DNA of 64,000 nucleotides from Neomegalonema sp. (GTDB lineage: Bacteria; Pseudomonadota; Alphaproteobacteria; Rhodobacterales; Rhodobacteraceae): the NCBI GenBank assembly GCA_022760435.1, contig JALEFY010000031.1, positions 62,001-126,000 on the forward strand, in the 5' to 3' direction. A program made the translations under genes and the position numbers. The notes under the pieces are model-generated. The model did not search any database. It was not told where the DNA came from and saw only the letters and a list, made by a program, of their open reading frames with translations. Of this stretch, positions 8,403 through 16,705 are shown in pieces (position 1 is the stretch's first letter; every line of letters starts with the position of its first letter).

Positions 8403-9146
8403 ATGAGACAGGCCGAGACCCGGGATGCCTTCGAGGCACGGCTGCGCGCCATCGGCGCCGAGCGCTATCACGACAAGCACCCCTTCCACGCCCTGCTGCA
8501 TTTGGGCGGCTGCACGCAAGATCAGGTCCGGGCCTGGGTGCTCAACCGCTACTGCTATCAGGAGGCAATCCCGCGGAAGGATGCCGCCTTCATCTCGCGG
8601 GTCGAGGATCCGGCCCTGCGCCGGGCCTGGCGCTCGCGGATCGAGGATCACGACGGCAGTGCCGAGCATGAGGGCGGCATTGCCCGCTGGCTCCGGCTCG
8701 CCGAGGCGGTGGGGCTCGACCCCGATTACGTCGCCTCCAAGCGCGGGGCGCTGCCCGCCACCCGGTTCGCGGTCGAGGCCTATGTGCGCTTCGTGCGCGA
8801 GATGCCGCTGCTCGATGCGGTGGCGTCCTCGCTGACCGAGCTCTTCGCGCCCAAGATCCACAAGGACCGCATCGCCGGGCTGCTCGCCCATTACGATTTC
8901 GCCAATGAGGCCTCGCTGGCCTATTTCCAACGCCGGCTCAGCGAAGCGCCGCGCGATGTCGCCTTTGGGCTGGCATTCGTGCTCGATCATGCCGACACGC
9001 TGGAAAAGCAGGACGCCGCCGCCGCCGCGCTGACCTTCAAGACCGATGTGCTCTGGGCGCAGCTCGATGCCCTGCACAGCGCCTATGTCGAGCCGGGGCG
9101 GGTGCCGCCCGGCGCCTGGCAACCGGGCGAGGGGATGCTGGCATGA
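8403..9146 (+). CDS. pqqC: PqqC, pyrroloquinoline-quinone synthase
   Basis: A 247-residue enzyme that carries out the last step: ring closure and eight-electron oxidation of AHQQ to PQQ, with O2 and no metal cofactor. The sequence has YHDKHPFHALLHLGGCTQDQVRAWVLNRYCYQ, IPRKDAAFISR, and the ELFAPKIHKDRIAGLLAHYDF block typical of this all-helical family. It starts 10 bp after pqqB and overlaps pqqD by 4 bp (ATGA). Confidence 0.96.
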   Translation: MRQAETRDAFEARLRAIGAERYHDKHPFHALLHLGGCTQDQVRAWVLNRYCYQEAIPRKDAAFISRVEDPALRRAWRSRIEDHDGSAEHEGGIARWLRLAEAVGLDPDYVASKRGALPATRFAVEAYVRFVREMPLLDAVASSLTELFAPKIHKDRIAGLLAHYDFANEASLAYFQRRLSEAPRDVAFGLAFVLDHADTLEKQDAAAAALTFKTDVLWAQLDALHSAYVEPGRVPPGAWQPGEGMLA

Positions 9147-9427
9147 GCGCGCTCAAGGACAGCGATGTGCCGCTCTTGCCGCGCGGGGTGCGCCTGCGCG
9201 AGGATGCGGCGCGGGGTGGCTGGGTGCTGCTCGCGCCCGAGCGGGTGCTGACCCTCGATCCGATCGCGGTGGCGGTGCTGCGCGAGCTTGACGGGGAGCG
9301 CGATTTCGCCGCCATCACCGCCGCGCTCGCCGCCGCCTATGCCGCGCCCCAAGAGGTGATCGCCAAGGACGCCCGCGCCTTTCTTGAGGATCTGATGGAC
9401 AAGCGCATGGTCGAGGTGGCGCCGTGA
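9143..9427 (+). CDS. pqqD: PqqD, PqqA-binding chaperone
   Basis: A 94-residue small wHTH-like peptide chaperone (RiPP recognition element) that presents PqqA to PqqE. Characteristic text: LPRGVRLREDAARGGWVLLAPERVLTLDPIAVAVLREL, then LAAAYAAPQEVIAKDARAFLEDLMDKRMV. It overlaps both pqqC (ATGA) and pqqE (GTGA), as expected for tight co-translation with its partner PqqE. It is a separate gene here rather than fused to PqqC as in some methylotrophs. Confidence 0.95.
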   Translation: MSALKDSDVPLLPRGVRLREDAARGGWVLLAPERVLTLDPIAVAVLRELDGERDFAAITAALAAAYAAPQEVIAKDARAFLEDLMDKRMVEVAP

Positions 9428-10548
9428 GCCAGATCCCCCCGCCTCCGTCGGCAATGCTGGCCGAACTCACCCATCGCTGCCCGCTCTCCTGCCCCTATTG
9501 CTCGAACCCGCTGGAGCTGACCGCGCGCGAGGCCGAGCTTTCGGCGCCGCAATGGGCCGAGGTCTTCACGCAAGCCGGTGCGCTCGGGGTGCTGCAAGTG
9601 CATCTGTCGGGCGGTGAGCCGCTGGCCCGGCGCGATCTGCCCGATCTGGTGAGCGCGGCGGTGGCGGCGGGGCTCTATACCAATCTGATCACCTCCGGCA
9701 TCGGGCTGACCGAGGCGCGGCTGAAGGATCTGGCGGGGCGCGGGCTCGACCATATCCAGCTCTCGATCCAGGGTCCGAATGCGCAGATCGCCGATCGGGT
9801 CGGCGGCTACAAGGGCGGCTATGACAAGAAGATGGAGGTCGCGGGCTGGATCGCTGCCGAAGGCATCCCCCTGACCGTCAACGCGGTGATGCATCGGCAC
9901 AATCTCGATCGGCTCGAGGAGGTGTTCGCGCTCGCGCTGCGGCTCGGGGCGCGGCGGCTCGAGGTTGCGACGGTGCAGTTCCATGGCTGGGCGGCGCGCA
10001 ACAAGGCAGCCTTGATGCCGACCCGCGCGCAGGTTGAGGCGGCGAACAGGTCGGTGGCGGCGGCGCGCGAACGGCTCAAGGGGCGGTTGGTGATCGACTA
10101 TGTGCCGGCCGATTACTATGCCCGCTTTCCCAAGCCCTGCATGGGCGGTTGGGGGCGGGTGGGTCTCGTGGTCACCCCCGATGGCACGGTGATGCCCTGC
10201 CACGCCGCGCACACGATCCCGCATCTGCGCTTCGAGAACGCAAAGGACACGCCGCTCGCGCAGATCTGGACGGGCAGCCCGGCCTTCAACGCCTATCGCG
10301 GCACGGACTGGATGCGCGAGCCCTGTCGGTCCTGCGATCGGCGCGAGGTCGATTTCGGCGGCTGCCGCTGTCAGGCGATGGCCTTTGCCGGTGCGGCGGA
10401 AGAAGCCGACCCGGTCTGCGAGAAATCGCCCCATCACGGCGTGATGGCAGCAATGGCGGAGGCGTCGGTAGCGCCGGAGCTTGAGGGCGGATCACCCGGC
10501 GGGGGGGCGATTGATGACGTTGCCTTTACCTATCGCGATAACGCCTGA
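9424..10548 (+). CDS. pqqE: PqqE, radical SAM PqqA Glu-Tyr cross-linking enzyme
   Basis: A 374-residue radical SAM/SPASM protein that makes the C-C bond between Glu and Tyr of PqqA. The radical SAM cluster is C19-x3-C23-x2-C26 (CPLSCPYC), followed by LSGGEPLARRDL. Auxiliary cluster cysteines are in the C-terminal half: CMGGWGRVGLVV, VMPCHAAH, and CRSCDRREVDFGGCRC. GTG start inside the pqqD stop (GTGA). Its 3' end overlaps the following regulator gene by 35 bp. Confidence 0.96.
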   Translation: MSQIPPPPSAMLAELTHRCPLSCPYCSNPLELTAREAELSAPQWAEVFTQAGALGVLQVHLSGGEPLARRDLPDLVSAAVAAGLYTNLITSGIGLTEARLKDLAGRGLDHIQLSIQGPNAQIADRVGGYKGGYDKKMEVAGWIAAEGIPLTVNAVMHRHNLDRLEEVFALALRLGARRLEVATVQFHGWAARNKAALMPTRAQVEAANRSVAAARERLKGRLVIDYVPADYYARFPKPCMGGWGRVGLVVTPDGTVMPCHAAHTIPHLRFENAKDTPLAQIWTGSPAFNAYRGTDWMREPCRSCDRREVDFGGCRCQAMAFAGAAEEADPVCEKSPHHGVMAAMAEASVAPELEGGSPGGGAIDDVAFTYRDNA

Positions 10549-11536
10549 GGCTCGGCGGCTGATCGGCGTGGCGCTGTTGCTCGCGGCGGCGGCGCTGCTC
10601 GCCCTGGGAGCGCTTCTTGCGCGTGGCCCCGATCCACGCGCGCTGGCGCTGGCGATGACGCAGATCACGCAGCAGCGCCTCGATGCTTTCGCGGCGCTGG
10701 CCGAGCGCGGGGATGAGGTCGCCGCCCGCTGGCATGTGGCCGAGCAATCCGGGATGCTCGGCGCCGCCCTGATTGCCGATGGCGAGATCCGCTTTCCCGA
10801 TCCCCAAGGGCTGCTGCATGTCAGCGATGATGCGACCTTCGCCGATTTGCGCTCGGTGCTGCCGCGGCTGAGCGCGCAGGGCTCGGGGCTGCATTGGTGG
10901 CCGAGCGGCGATCTCGCGCGGATCATCGCCTGCGATGCCGGGCGCGCCCCGCAGGCCTGCGCGGTCTTCGAGGAAGCCGCTCTGCGGGCGCAGGTCTCGG
11001 GGGAGACCGGTGCGCCGCTCCTGCCGAGCGCATCCGGTGCGGGCGGGATCGCCGGATTTGGCTTCTGGCGCTGGGAGCGAGCGGGCCGCGCGTTCTGGCC
11101 GTTCCTGCTCGGCGCGCTCGTGCTGGCGAGCGGCGGGGCGGGGCTCCTTTGGCCGCGGGTTCAGCGCGCGGCGCCGGAGCGGGTCGAACCACGGCCCGCC
11201 GAGCCGCATCCCTCCGTTCCTCTTGCCACCTCTGCGCCCTTGCTGATGGGCGATCTGCGCATCGACCGCGCTGCCCTGCGCGCCTTTCGCGGCAACGCCA
11301 TGATCGAGCTCACCCCGCGCGATCTGGCGCTTTTGCAATGCCTGCACGATCATGCGGGCGAGGCGGTGCATCGCGATGTGCTGTTCGATGCCGGTTGGGG
11401 GCGCGATCACATGCCCAACAGCCGCTCGCTCGACCAATATGTCTCGGCCCTGCGCAAGAAGATCGAGCGAGACCCGGCCCGCCCGGCGATCATCCGCACC
11501 GTGCGCGGGGTCGGCTATCGCTATGATGCGGCTTGA
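10514..11536 (+). CDS. Membrane-anchored winged-helix (OmpR/PhoB-type) regulator
   Basis: A 340-residue protein with an N-terminal membrane helix (about residues 16-36), an extracytoplasmic region with two Cys (ACDAGRAPQAC), a second helix near 195-215, a Pro/Glu-rich linker, and a C-terminal OmpR-type DNA-binding domain (about 240-340) ending RSLDQYVSALRKKIE...IIRTVRGVGYRYD. This is the reverse of ToxR/CadC, where the DNA-binding domain is N-terminal. There is no receiver domain. It begins inside pqqE (35-bp overlap), after a GGGGGGG stretch, so it is co-expressed with the pqq genes. A sensor of periplasmic alcohol, metal or PQQ status is an inference. A TTG start at 10481 in the same frame is the alternative. 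Confidence 0.8.
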   Translation: MTLPLPIAITPEARRLIGVALLLAAAALLALGALLARGPDPRALALAMTQITQQRLDAFAALAERGDEVAARWHVAEQSGMLGAALIADGEIRFPDPQGLLHVSDDATFADLRSVLPRLSAQGSGLHWWPSGDLARIIACDAGRAPQACAVFEEAALRAQVSGETGAPLLPSASGAGGIAGFGFWRWERAGRAFWPFLLGALVLASGGAGLLWPRVQRAAPERVEPRPAEPHPSVPLATSAPLLMGDLRIDRAALRAFRGNAMIELTPRDLALLQCLHDHAGEAVHRDVLFDAGWGRDHMPNSRSLDQYVSALRKKIERDPARPAIIRTVRGVGYRYDAA

Positions 11537-11663
11537 ATCGCGCACAAAAACAGTGCCTTGCATGATCTTACATGGATCTGACACAGTGCCCGCGCCTTGC
11601 TGGCATGGTGAAAGCGACAGCACCGGCGTGCTGCGAATCGAACCTGAAACCGTGAGGGAGGAA

Positions 11664-12218
11664 ATGATGCGACGACTGACACTCTTGGTGGCCCCGCTGA
11701 TGGCCGCGACGCTGGTCATGCCCGCGCAGGCCGAGGAGATCGAGGGCGGCGAGCTCAACCCCGAGGAGCTTTCACTCAACTATTTCATGCGCAAGCTCGA
11801 GCGCGGCGAGACCGACCCGATCGCCAATTCCGCAGGCTATCTCGCCGCCAAATCCGGCGATTACGCCACCGCCCGCCGGATCTTTGAGCCGCAGGCGGCG
11901 GCGGGCAATACGCAGGCGATGACCTGGCTCTCCTGGATGGAGGACAATGGCCTTGGCGCGCCCGAGAATGCCGAACGGGCGGCCGAATGGGATCGCAAGG
12001 CCGCCGAGCTCGGGGATTCGGTGGCGATGTTCAATTACGGCCTCGATCTGTTGCGCGGTCGCGGGGTCGAGAAGAGCGCGGCCAAGGGCCGGGCGATGAT
12101 CGACCGGGCTGCGAGTGCCGGTGACGATACCGCGCAGGAGTTGCAGCGCTCGGGCTATGATGTCGACGCCGTCACGCCCGATGCCGATGCGTGGAAATAC
12201 GACCGTCGGCTCTACTAA
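11664..12218 (+). CDS. Secreted Sel1/TPR-repeat protein
   Basis: A 184-residue protein with signal peptide (cleavage near MPAQAEE). It holds Sel1-like repeats: AKSGDYATARRIFEPQAAAGNTQAMTWLSWMEDNGLG, AERAAEWDRKAAELGDSVAMFNYGLDLLRGRGV, AKGRAMIDRAASAGDDTAQ. Such repeats mediate protein-protein contacts. Strong RBS GAGGGAGG; two adjacent ATGs (11664, 11667) are possible. It lies 127 bp after the membrane regulator and faces the ABC transporter tail to tail. Possible periplasmic partner of the PQQ system, by context only. Confidence 0.8.
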   Translation: MMRRLTLLVAPLMAATLVMPAQAEEIEGGELNPEELSLNYFMRKLERGETDPIANSAGYLAAKSGDYATARRIFEPQAAAGNTQAMTWLSWMEDNGLGAPENAERAAEWDRKAAELGDSVAMFNYGLDLLRGRGVEKSAAKGRAMIDRAASAGDDTAQELQRSGYDVDAVTPDADAWKYDRRLY

Positions 12219-12252
12219 GCCGGCCCGGTCGGGATCACTTACAGCACTCGCC

Positions 12253-12290
12253 GCTCACCCCTGGGCGCTCACCCCTGGGCGCTCACCCCT
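12253..12290. repeat. 14-bp tandem repeat at the end of the ABC permease gene
   Basis: GCTCACCCCTGGGC occurs twice exactly (12253-12266, 12267-12280), with a third partial copy (12281-12290) that contains the permease stop codon. The unit is not a multiple of 3, so on the minus strand each copy offers TGA in a different frame. It looks like a local slippage duplication. Confidence 0.85.
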
Positions 12291-13074
12291 TGCCGCGCAC
12301 CATGCCGCGGCGAGGGTCATAGCCGAGCAGCGCCCCGACCAGAAACACCGCCAGCGCCAGCCCGACCCAGAGCAACGCCGACCCGTTGACTTGCGCATAG
12401 AGAGCAAAGCGGATCAGCTCCACCGCATGGGTGAACGGGTTGAGCGCACAGATCCAGTGCAGCGTCTGCGAGCTCTCCGCCATCTTCCACAGCGGATAAA
12501 GCGCGCTCGAGAGAAAGAAGGTCGGGAAGATCACGAAATTCATCACCCCGGCGAAATTCTCCAGCCGGTCGATGGTCGAGGACAATAGCAGCCCCAGCGC
12601 GCCGAGCATCATGCCGCTCAGCACCAGCACCGGCAGCGCCAGCAGATAGCCGCCCACAGGCATCACCACCCCGTAAGCCGCAGCGATCGCCAGGAACGCA
12701 TAGGCTTGCAGGATCGAGATCAAGGTGCCGCCGAGCAGCTTGCAGATCAGCAGCCACCAGCGAGGCAAGGGGCTGGTCAGCAGCAGCCGCATCGAGCCCA
12801 TCTCCCGATCATAGACCAGCGACAGCGAGGATTGCATTCCGTTGAAGAGCTGGATCATGCCGACAAGCCCGGGCACGATATAGGTCTCGTACTGGATATA
12901 GGTCTGGTAGGGCGGGGTGATCGAGAGCCCGAGCGCGGCGCGAAACCCGGCCGCGAAGACCAGCAGCCAGACCAGCGGGCGCACCAGCGCGGCCAGAAAC
13001 CGCTCGCGCTGCTGGACGAACCGCCAGATCTCGCGCCCGGCAATGGCGAGAAGGGCGCTCAGATAAGCGCTCAT
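12283..13074 (-). CDS. ABC-2 type permease, PedC-like, PQQ-alcohol-system associated
   Basis: A 263-residue ABC-2 membrane protein with six hydrophobic segments and the conserved IQLFNGMQSSLSLVYDREMGSMRLLLTSPLPRWWLL stretch seen in the permease linked to PQQ-dependent alcohol oxidation (PedC group), and the late LNPFTHAVELIRFALYAQ. It pairs with the ATPase upstream (4-bp overlap ATGA). The substrate of this exporter family is unknown; the family link to PQQ gene clusters is established, and here it stands beside pqqABCDE. Confidence 0.88.
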   Translation of the reverse strand: MSAYLSALLAIAGREIWRFVQQRERFLAALVRPLVWLLVFAAGFRAALGLSITPPYQTYIQYETYIVPGLVGMIQLFNGMQSSLSLVYDREMGSMRLLLTSPLPRWWLLICKLLGGTLISILQAYAFLAIAAAYGVVMPVGGYLLALPVLVLSGMMLGALGLLLSSTIDRLENFAGVMNFVIFPTFFLSSALYPLWKMAESSQTLHWICALNPFTHAVELIRFALYAQVNGSALLWVGLALAVFLVGALLGYDPRRGMVRGKG

Positions 13075-13829
13075 GCCGCCGCCTCATCCGTGTGGGTCAG
13101 CGCCGCGAAGCGCTCGGCGAGGCTCTGCCCGGCGCATAGATCGGCGACGATCCCCTGCGCGCGCACCCGCCCCTGATGCAGGATCAACGCCTGATCCTGC
13201 GGCTCGATCTCATCGACCAGATGCGTCGCCCAGAGCGCGGTGATCCCTTGCTCGCGGCACAGCGCATGGACGTGATCGGTGATCGCGCGGCGCGAGGGGG
13301 CATCGAGGCCGACGGTTGGCTCGTCGAGCAGCAGGAGGGCGGGGCGATGGATGAGGGCGCGGGCGATCTCCACCCGTCGCCGCTGCCCGCCCGAAAGCGC
13401 GCGCGCCTTGCGCCCGGCCAGATCCGCAAGCCCGATCGCAGCCAGCGCCGCCTCGCCGCGTTCGGTGGCCTGCCGGCGCGAGAGCCCGTGCAGAGCGCCG
13501 AAATAGCGGATATTGTGCATGACGCTCAGGTCCAGATCGAGGGTCGATTGTTGGAACACCACCCCCATCTGCGCCAGCGCCGCGCGCGGCTCGGCACCCA
13601 GATCATGGCCCATGACCGCGATCCGCCCGGCCCGGCTCACGAACAGCCGGGTCAGCAGCGCGAACAGGGTCGATTTTCCCGCGCCATTGGGCCCCAGCAA
13701 CGCGCAGAACTGCCCCCGCGCCAGCGTTACGCTCACATCGGCGAGCGCGCGCACCGGGCCATAGGCATAGCTCAGCCCCTCGATCGCGAGCGCGGGCTCG
13801 GAAGAGTGCTCGGATGCGAATGAGGACAT
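13071..13829 (-). CDS. ABC transporter ATPase of the PQQ-alcohol system
   Basis: A 252-residue ATPase. Walker A GPNGAGKST, Q-loop VVFQQSTLDLDLSV, signature LSGGQRRRVEIARAL, Walker B ALLLLDEPTVGLD and the switch His in LWATHLVDE are all intact. The VFQQSTLDLDLSV text is characteristic of the ATPase found with PQQ alcohol dehydrogenase clusters. Start at ATG 13829 is favoured because GGAG lies about 9 bp upstream; an upstream ATG at 13844 lacks an RBS. It shares 4 bp with the permease gene, forming a two-gene export unit. Confidence 0.88.
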   Translation of the reverse strand: MSSFASEHSSEPALAIEGLSYAYGPVRALADVSVTLARGQFCALLGPNGAGKSTLFALLTRLFVSRAGRIAVMGHDLGAEPRAALAQMGVVFQQSTLDLDLSVMHNIRYFGALHGLSRRQATERGEAALAAIGLADLAGRKARALSGGQRRRVEIARALIHRPALLLLDEPTVGLDAPSRRAITDHVHALCREQGITALWATHLVDEIEPQDQALILHQGRVRAQGIVADLCAGQSLAERFAALTHTDEAAA

Positions 13830-13985
13830 GCGCGAAAGCTCCATCACGGCGGGCTCGCAGCCTAACAGCTCGGCCCGCGCCCGTCACCCGCGCCAAAGGT
13901 GCCGGGACGCGAAACATGTCCCCCGCCTTGGCCGCACCGGCACCCGCCGCTATATGTGAGCAAGGAGCGGCTCGAAGAGGACGAC

Positions 13986-14639
13986 ATGCTGGGATATCTG
14001 CGCGCGCTGGGCACGGGCGCCTATCTGCTTCATCAGGGCGCCTCCTCGCTGCTCGATCGGCAGGCTGAGCAGGCGGTGGAGGCCGTGCGCGAGGAGCTGG
14101 TCGGCCGCTTCTCCGCCGAGCTCAAGGCGCAGACCCATGAGACCTTGCTGGCCGCCGCCGCCTCGGGACTGGTGAAGATCGCCGTGCTGTCGCTGGTGAT
14201 GATCGCCCATCGCTATGCGGTGTTCGGCGATCAGGCGCTGTTCTGGATCCTGGTGTTTCTCACCCTCGCCTTCGTCGCTGTGGATACGGTGCGCTTCTGG
14301 CCCAAGGCGCGGGCGGCGCTCGTCTATCTGCGCGCCAGCCGCTTTCGAGTGCTCGCCGCGGTCAAGCTCGCGATCAAGGATCAGGTCTATGCCCAGATCA
14401 AGGCGCGGGTCGAGGAGCGGGCGGGCGGGCTGCTCAGCAAGGCCGTCCATGCGGTGGCCCTGCGCGATCGTCAGCAATTCACCGCCAGCCTGACCGACAG
14501 GATCTACAAGCGCTATGAGTCCGAATTGCTGCTCAAGATGATGGAGCATATCGGCGCCGAGATCGGGCGGATCGCGCTGATCTTCACCACCTATCTGGTG
14601 TTCTCGCTCGCCTTTATCGGCCCGCTGCTGGCAAGGTAA
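13986..14639 (+). CDS. Membrane protein of unknown function
   Basis: A 217-residue protein, not recognised. It has a helical N-terminal part rich in Ala/Glu (HQGASSLLDRQAEQAVEAVREELVGRF), two membrane segments around residues 63-83 and 91-104, a long basic amphipathic middle, and a final hydrophobic stretch IFTTYLVFSLAFIGPLLA. Start ATG 13986 after GAAGAGGAC. It is divergent from the ABC exporter and convergent with the secreted six-cysteine protein. No signal peptide. Confidence 0.6.
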   Translation: MLGYLRALGTGAYLLHQGASSLLDRQAEQAVEAVREELVGRFSAELKAQTHETLLAAAASGLVKIAVLSLVMIAHRYAVFGDQALFWILVFLTLAFVAVDTVRFWPKARAALVYLRASRFRVLAAVKLAIKDQVYAQIKARVEERAGGLLSKAVHAVALRDRQQFTASLTDRIYKRYESELLLKMMEHIGAEIGRIALIFTTYLVFSLAFIGPLLAR

Positions 14640-14655
14640 GCGAGACGCTCGCCGC

Positions 14656-15798
14656 TTACCGCTTGCGCGGGGCGAAGACGCCGAGTTCGGGCTGGTAGAT
14701 CAGCACCGTATCGGCATCGCAGACCAGCGCTTTCACGCCGTTTTGCACCATGCCGAGGATGCCGACCCGCTTGCAGCTTGCATCGTTCAGATCGGGGTCA
14801 TTTGCGATATGGTCCATGACTGCAATCGGCGGCGTGCCATTGGAGAGCCGCACCTCGCAATCATTGAGCCGCCCCCAGCGATCCCAGAACCCGCAGCGCA
14901 GCAGGTCATCCTTGCCATCGCTGTCGAAGTCATGCAGCAGGCGGATCCGGCCTTCTTCATCCTTCTTCTCGTTGTAATAGTCGCTTGAGCGCAGGTTCAC
15001 GAGCGCCTGAACCTCGCGGCGCACGGATTTGGAGAGGGTGGCGGGCTTGCCATCGCGGATCGCGTGATAGGAGATCGTCTCTTCATAATCATCGGTGCTC
15101 GACCCCTCGTTCTTGGAGACGAATTTCACCGCCCAGCCGCCGTCGCGCACTTCCAGTTCGGGCGGGTTCACATCGGGGAAGGAATAGACATCCTCGATCT
15201 GCTCGACCGAGAAATGCCCGTCGCCATGATAGACCACGAAGGCGTAATCGGGCGGGCAGCAATTGCCGCCGCCGAAGATCGAGATCAACGCGTCCTCGGT
15301 GCCGTTGCCGTCGAAATCCTCGGTGAACAGGATCTCGATGCGGAACATCTCCCATTCCTGGATCTGGTAGCGCAGCCCATCAACATCACCCCAGAGCGTG
15401 CCATTGTAGAAATCGACCGAGGTGACCTCATAGGTCACCGGCTCGGTGGGCTCAGGCGGGCGCGCGGCGCTGCCGCTGCGCTGGGTGCGCACGCCGCCGC
15501 ATTCGCGGGCGACATCCATCAGGCAACTGCGATAGGCGGCAAACTGTGCCTCGCAATCGCGCGGCTGGGCGGCGACCTCGCCGGTGCCGGCATCGATGAC
15601 CCCGGCGCCGAGCCGGGTCAGGCAGACGGCCGCGACCTGTTTTCCGCAGGTGGCTTGCGGTGCCGAGCAAAGCTGGGATTGTTGCGCCTGTGCCGGCGCG
15701 ATTGGCAGCGCAAGCAAGAGGGGAATGGCGAGCAGGAGCGGAACTGCGCAGACGCAAAGGATCGGGTTCTTGAAAGTCCGGGCAATCGCTGCTCGCAT
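14656..15798 (-). CDS. Secreted protein: six-Cys domain plus calcium-type DxDxDG repeats
   Basis: A 380-residue exported protein. The signal peptide is long (about 38 residues, ending APAQAQQ). Then comes a domain with spacing C-x6-C-x7-C-x22-C-x9-C-x7-C, containing LTRLGAG and AAYRSCL, which is shared with the protein at 18390-19154 and not recognised as a known family. The C-terminal half has two FG-GAP/EF-like metal loops, DFDGNGTEDALI and DFDSDGKDDLLRC, as in extracellular VCBS-type proteins, and a NCCPPDY motif. RBS GGGAG 7 bp before the ATG. A divergent protease cluster begins 291 bp away on the other strand. Confidence 0.72.
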   Translation of the reverse strand: MRAAIARTFKNPILCVCAVPLLLAIPLLLALPIAPAQAQQSQLCSAPQATCGKQVAAVCLTRLGAGVIDAGTGEVAAQPRDCEAQFAAYRSCLMDVARECGGVRTQRSGSAARPPEPTEPVTYEVTSVDFYNGTLWGDVDGLRYQIQEWEMFRIEILFTEDFDGNGTEDALISIFGGGNCCPPDYAFVVYHGDGHFSVEQIEDVYSFPDVNPPELEVRDGGWAVKFVSKNEGSSTDDYEETISYHAIRDGKPATLSKSVRREVQALVNLRSSDYYNEKKDEEGRIRLLHDFDSDGKDDLLRCGFWDRWGRLNDCEVRLSNGTPPIAVMDHIANDPDLNDASCKRVGILGMVQNGVKALVCDADTVLIYQPELGVFAPRKR

Positions 15799-15828
15799 CG
15801 GGTTGCTCCCTCATCATCACGTGGTCTG

Positions 15829-15911
15829 ATCTTGGTGCGAACTTGGCGCAAACTTGGCCAGACCTTGGCTGGATCTTGGCCCGAACCTGCCCCAATCCTG
15901 GCCCAGGTCGG
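15829..15911. repeat. Array of about seven degenerate (A)CTTGG repeats at 10-12 bp spacing
   Basis: In the 291-bp divergent gap 15799-16089, the motif A-C/T-C-T-T-G-G or a close variant starts at about 15829, 15841, 15852, 15862, 15873, 15885 and 15895. The spacing is close to one DNA turn. The block sits 30-115 bp upstream of the ATG at 15798. It may be a multi-site operator or simply a decayed tandem repeat. No gene is evident in the gap. Confidence 0.55.
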
Positions 15912-16089
15912 TCGCTCGGGTGTAGGCCGGAACCCGAATGTCGCCTCAAACGCGAGTTAAAGCTAGTGCATCCTTAACAGCCACGCCAAGCTCGGATAAG
16001 CAAGGTGGCAGAAATAGCGTGCATTCAAAGAGTGCTTGGCCGGGCGACAGGCGTTGCCAGGCCGACAGTATGATCGGGAGGCAAATCAT

Positions 16090-16701
16090 ATGCGCATCGG
16101 ATCCGCGATGAAGGTGGCGATCGCCGCACTGCTCGCTCTGGGGAGCGTTGCCCCGGCTGGGGCCGAGATCTGTGATGTCAAATTCTATGATTCCCATCTG
16201 GGCAAGATCACGGGAGATGCGGATCGGCGCTGGCAGCGCGGCGATCAGTTCATTCTTTGCTTTACTCCAACCTCCGATGGCTTTGCCTCGCTATGGGACC
16301 GCATTCCGAGCAATGCACCGGTCGAGCGGCTGGTGCCCAATGCCAATTACCGCGGTGTGGGTGAGAAAGCGGCGCTGGTCGCGGGCGGGCAGGAAACCTG
16401 CTTTGGCACCGGCAAGGATGGCTATTATCTGGTGATGGATCCGGCTGATGGCGACGGGTTCGGGCTGATGTTCCTGATTTTTCAGGAGAAGGAAGATCTT
16501 CATCCGACAGAGGCCAGCTTTGACACCGGGCGCCGCTTCGCCAGCCGGTATGAGGCGCTCGGGGCCGGTACCATCGCGGTCGGGCCCGAGGCGGCGCAAG
16601 AGCATGACGCACAGACCGCCGCGCCCGAGGGAGCGGCACGCTCTTGCCCCAATGGCCAGCGCCCCCGCAAATCCTTCAATTACAGCTATCGCGTGGAGTG
16701 A
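16090..16701 (+). CDS. Secreted DUF4384-like protein
   Basis: A 203-residue protein with signal peptide (ALLALGSVAPAGAE). After it comes a domain matching the DUF4384 pattern: RGDQFILCFTPTSDGFASLWDRIPSNAPVERLVPNANY (family theme: property of being read into a surface, 'GD...... S D GY L.L...P.G....L.PN'). A second Cys pair (ETCFGTGKDGYY) may form a disulfide. DUF4384 domains often accompany proteases or kinases in surface or stress modules. Strong RBS GGGAGG. The trypsin-like gene starts 4 bp after its stop, so they form an operon. Confidence 0.72.
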   Translation: MRIGSAMKVAIAALLALGSVAPAGAEICDVKFYDSHLGKITGDADRRWQRGDQFILCFTPTSDGFASLWDRIPSNAPVERLVPNANYRGVGEKAALVAGGQETCFGTGKDGYYLVMDPADGDGFGLMFLIFQEKEDLHPTEASFDTGRRFASRYEALGAGTIAVGPEAAQEHDAQTAAPEGAARSCPNGQRPRKSFNYSYRVE

Positions 16702-16705
16702 GCCG

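Noticed and set aside
11576-11625. A possible sigma-54 promoter before the Sel1 gene
   Set aside because: The GG of the -24 element is absent; only a TTGC-like -12 is present.
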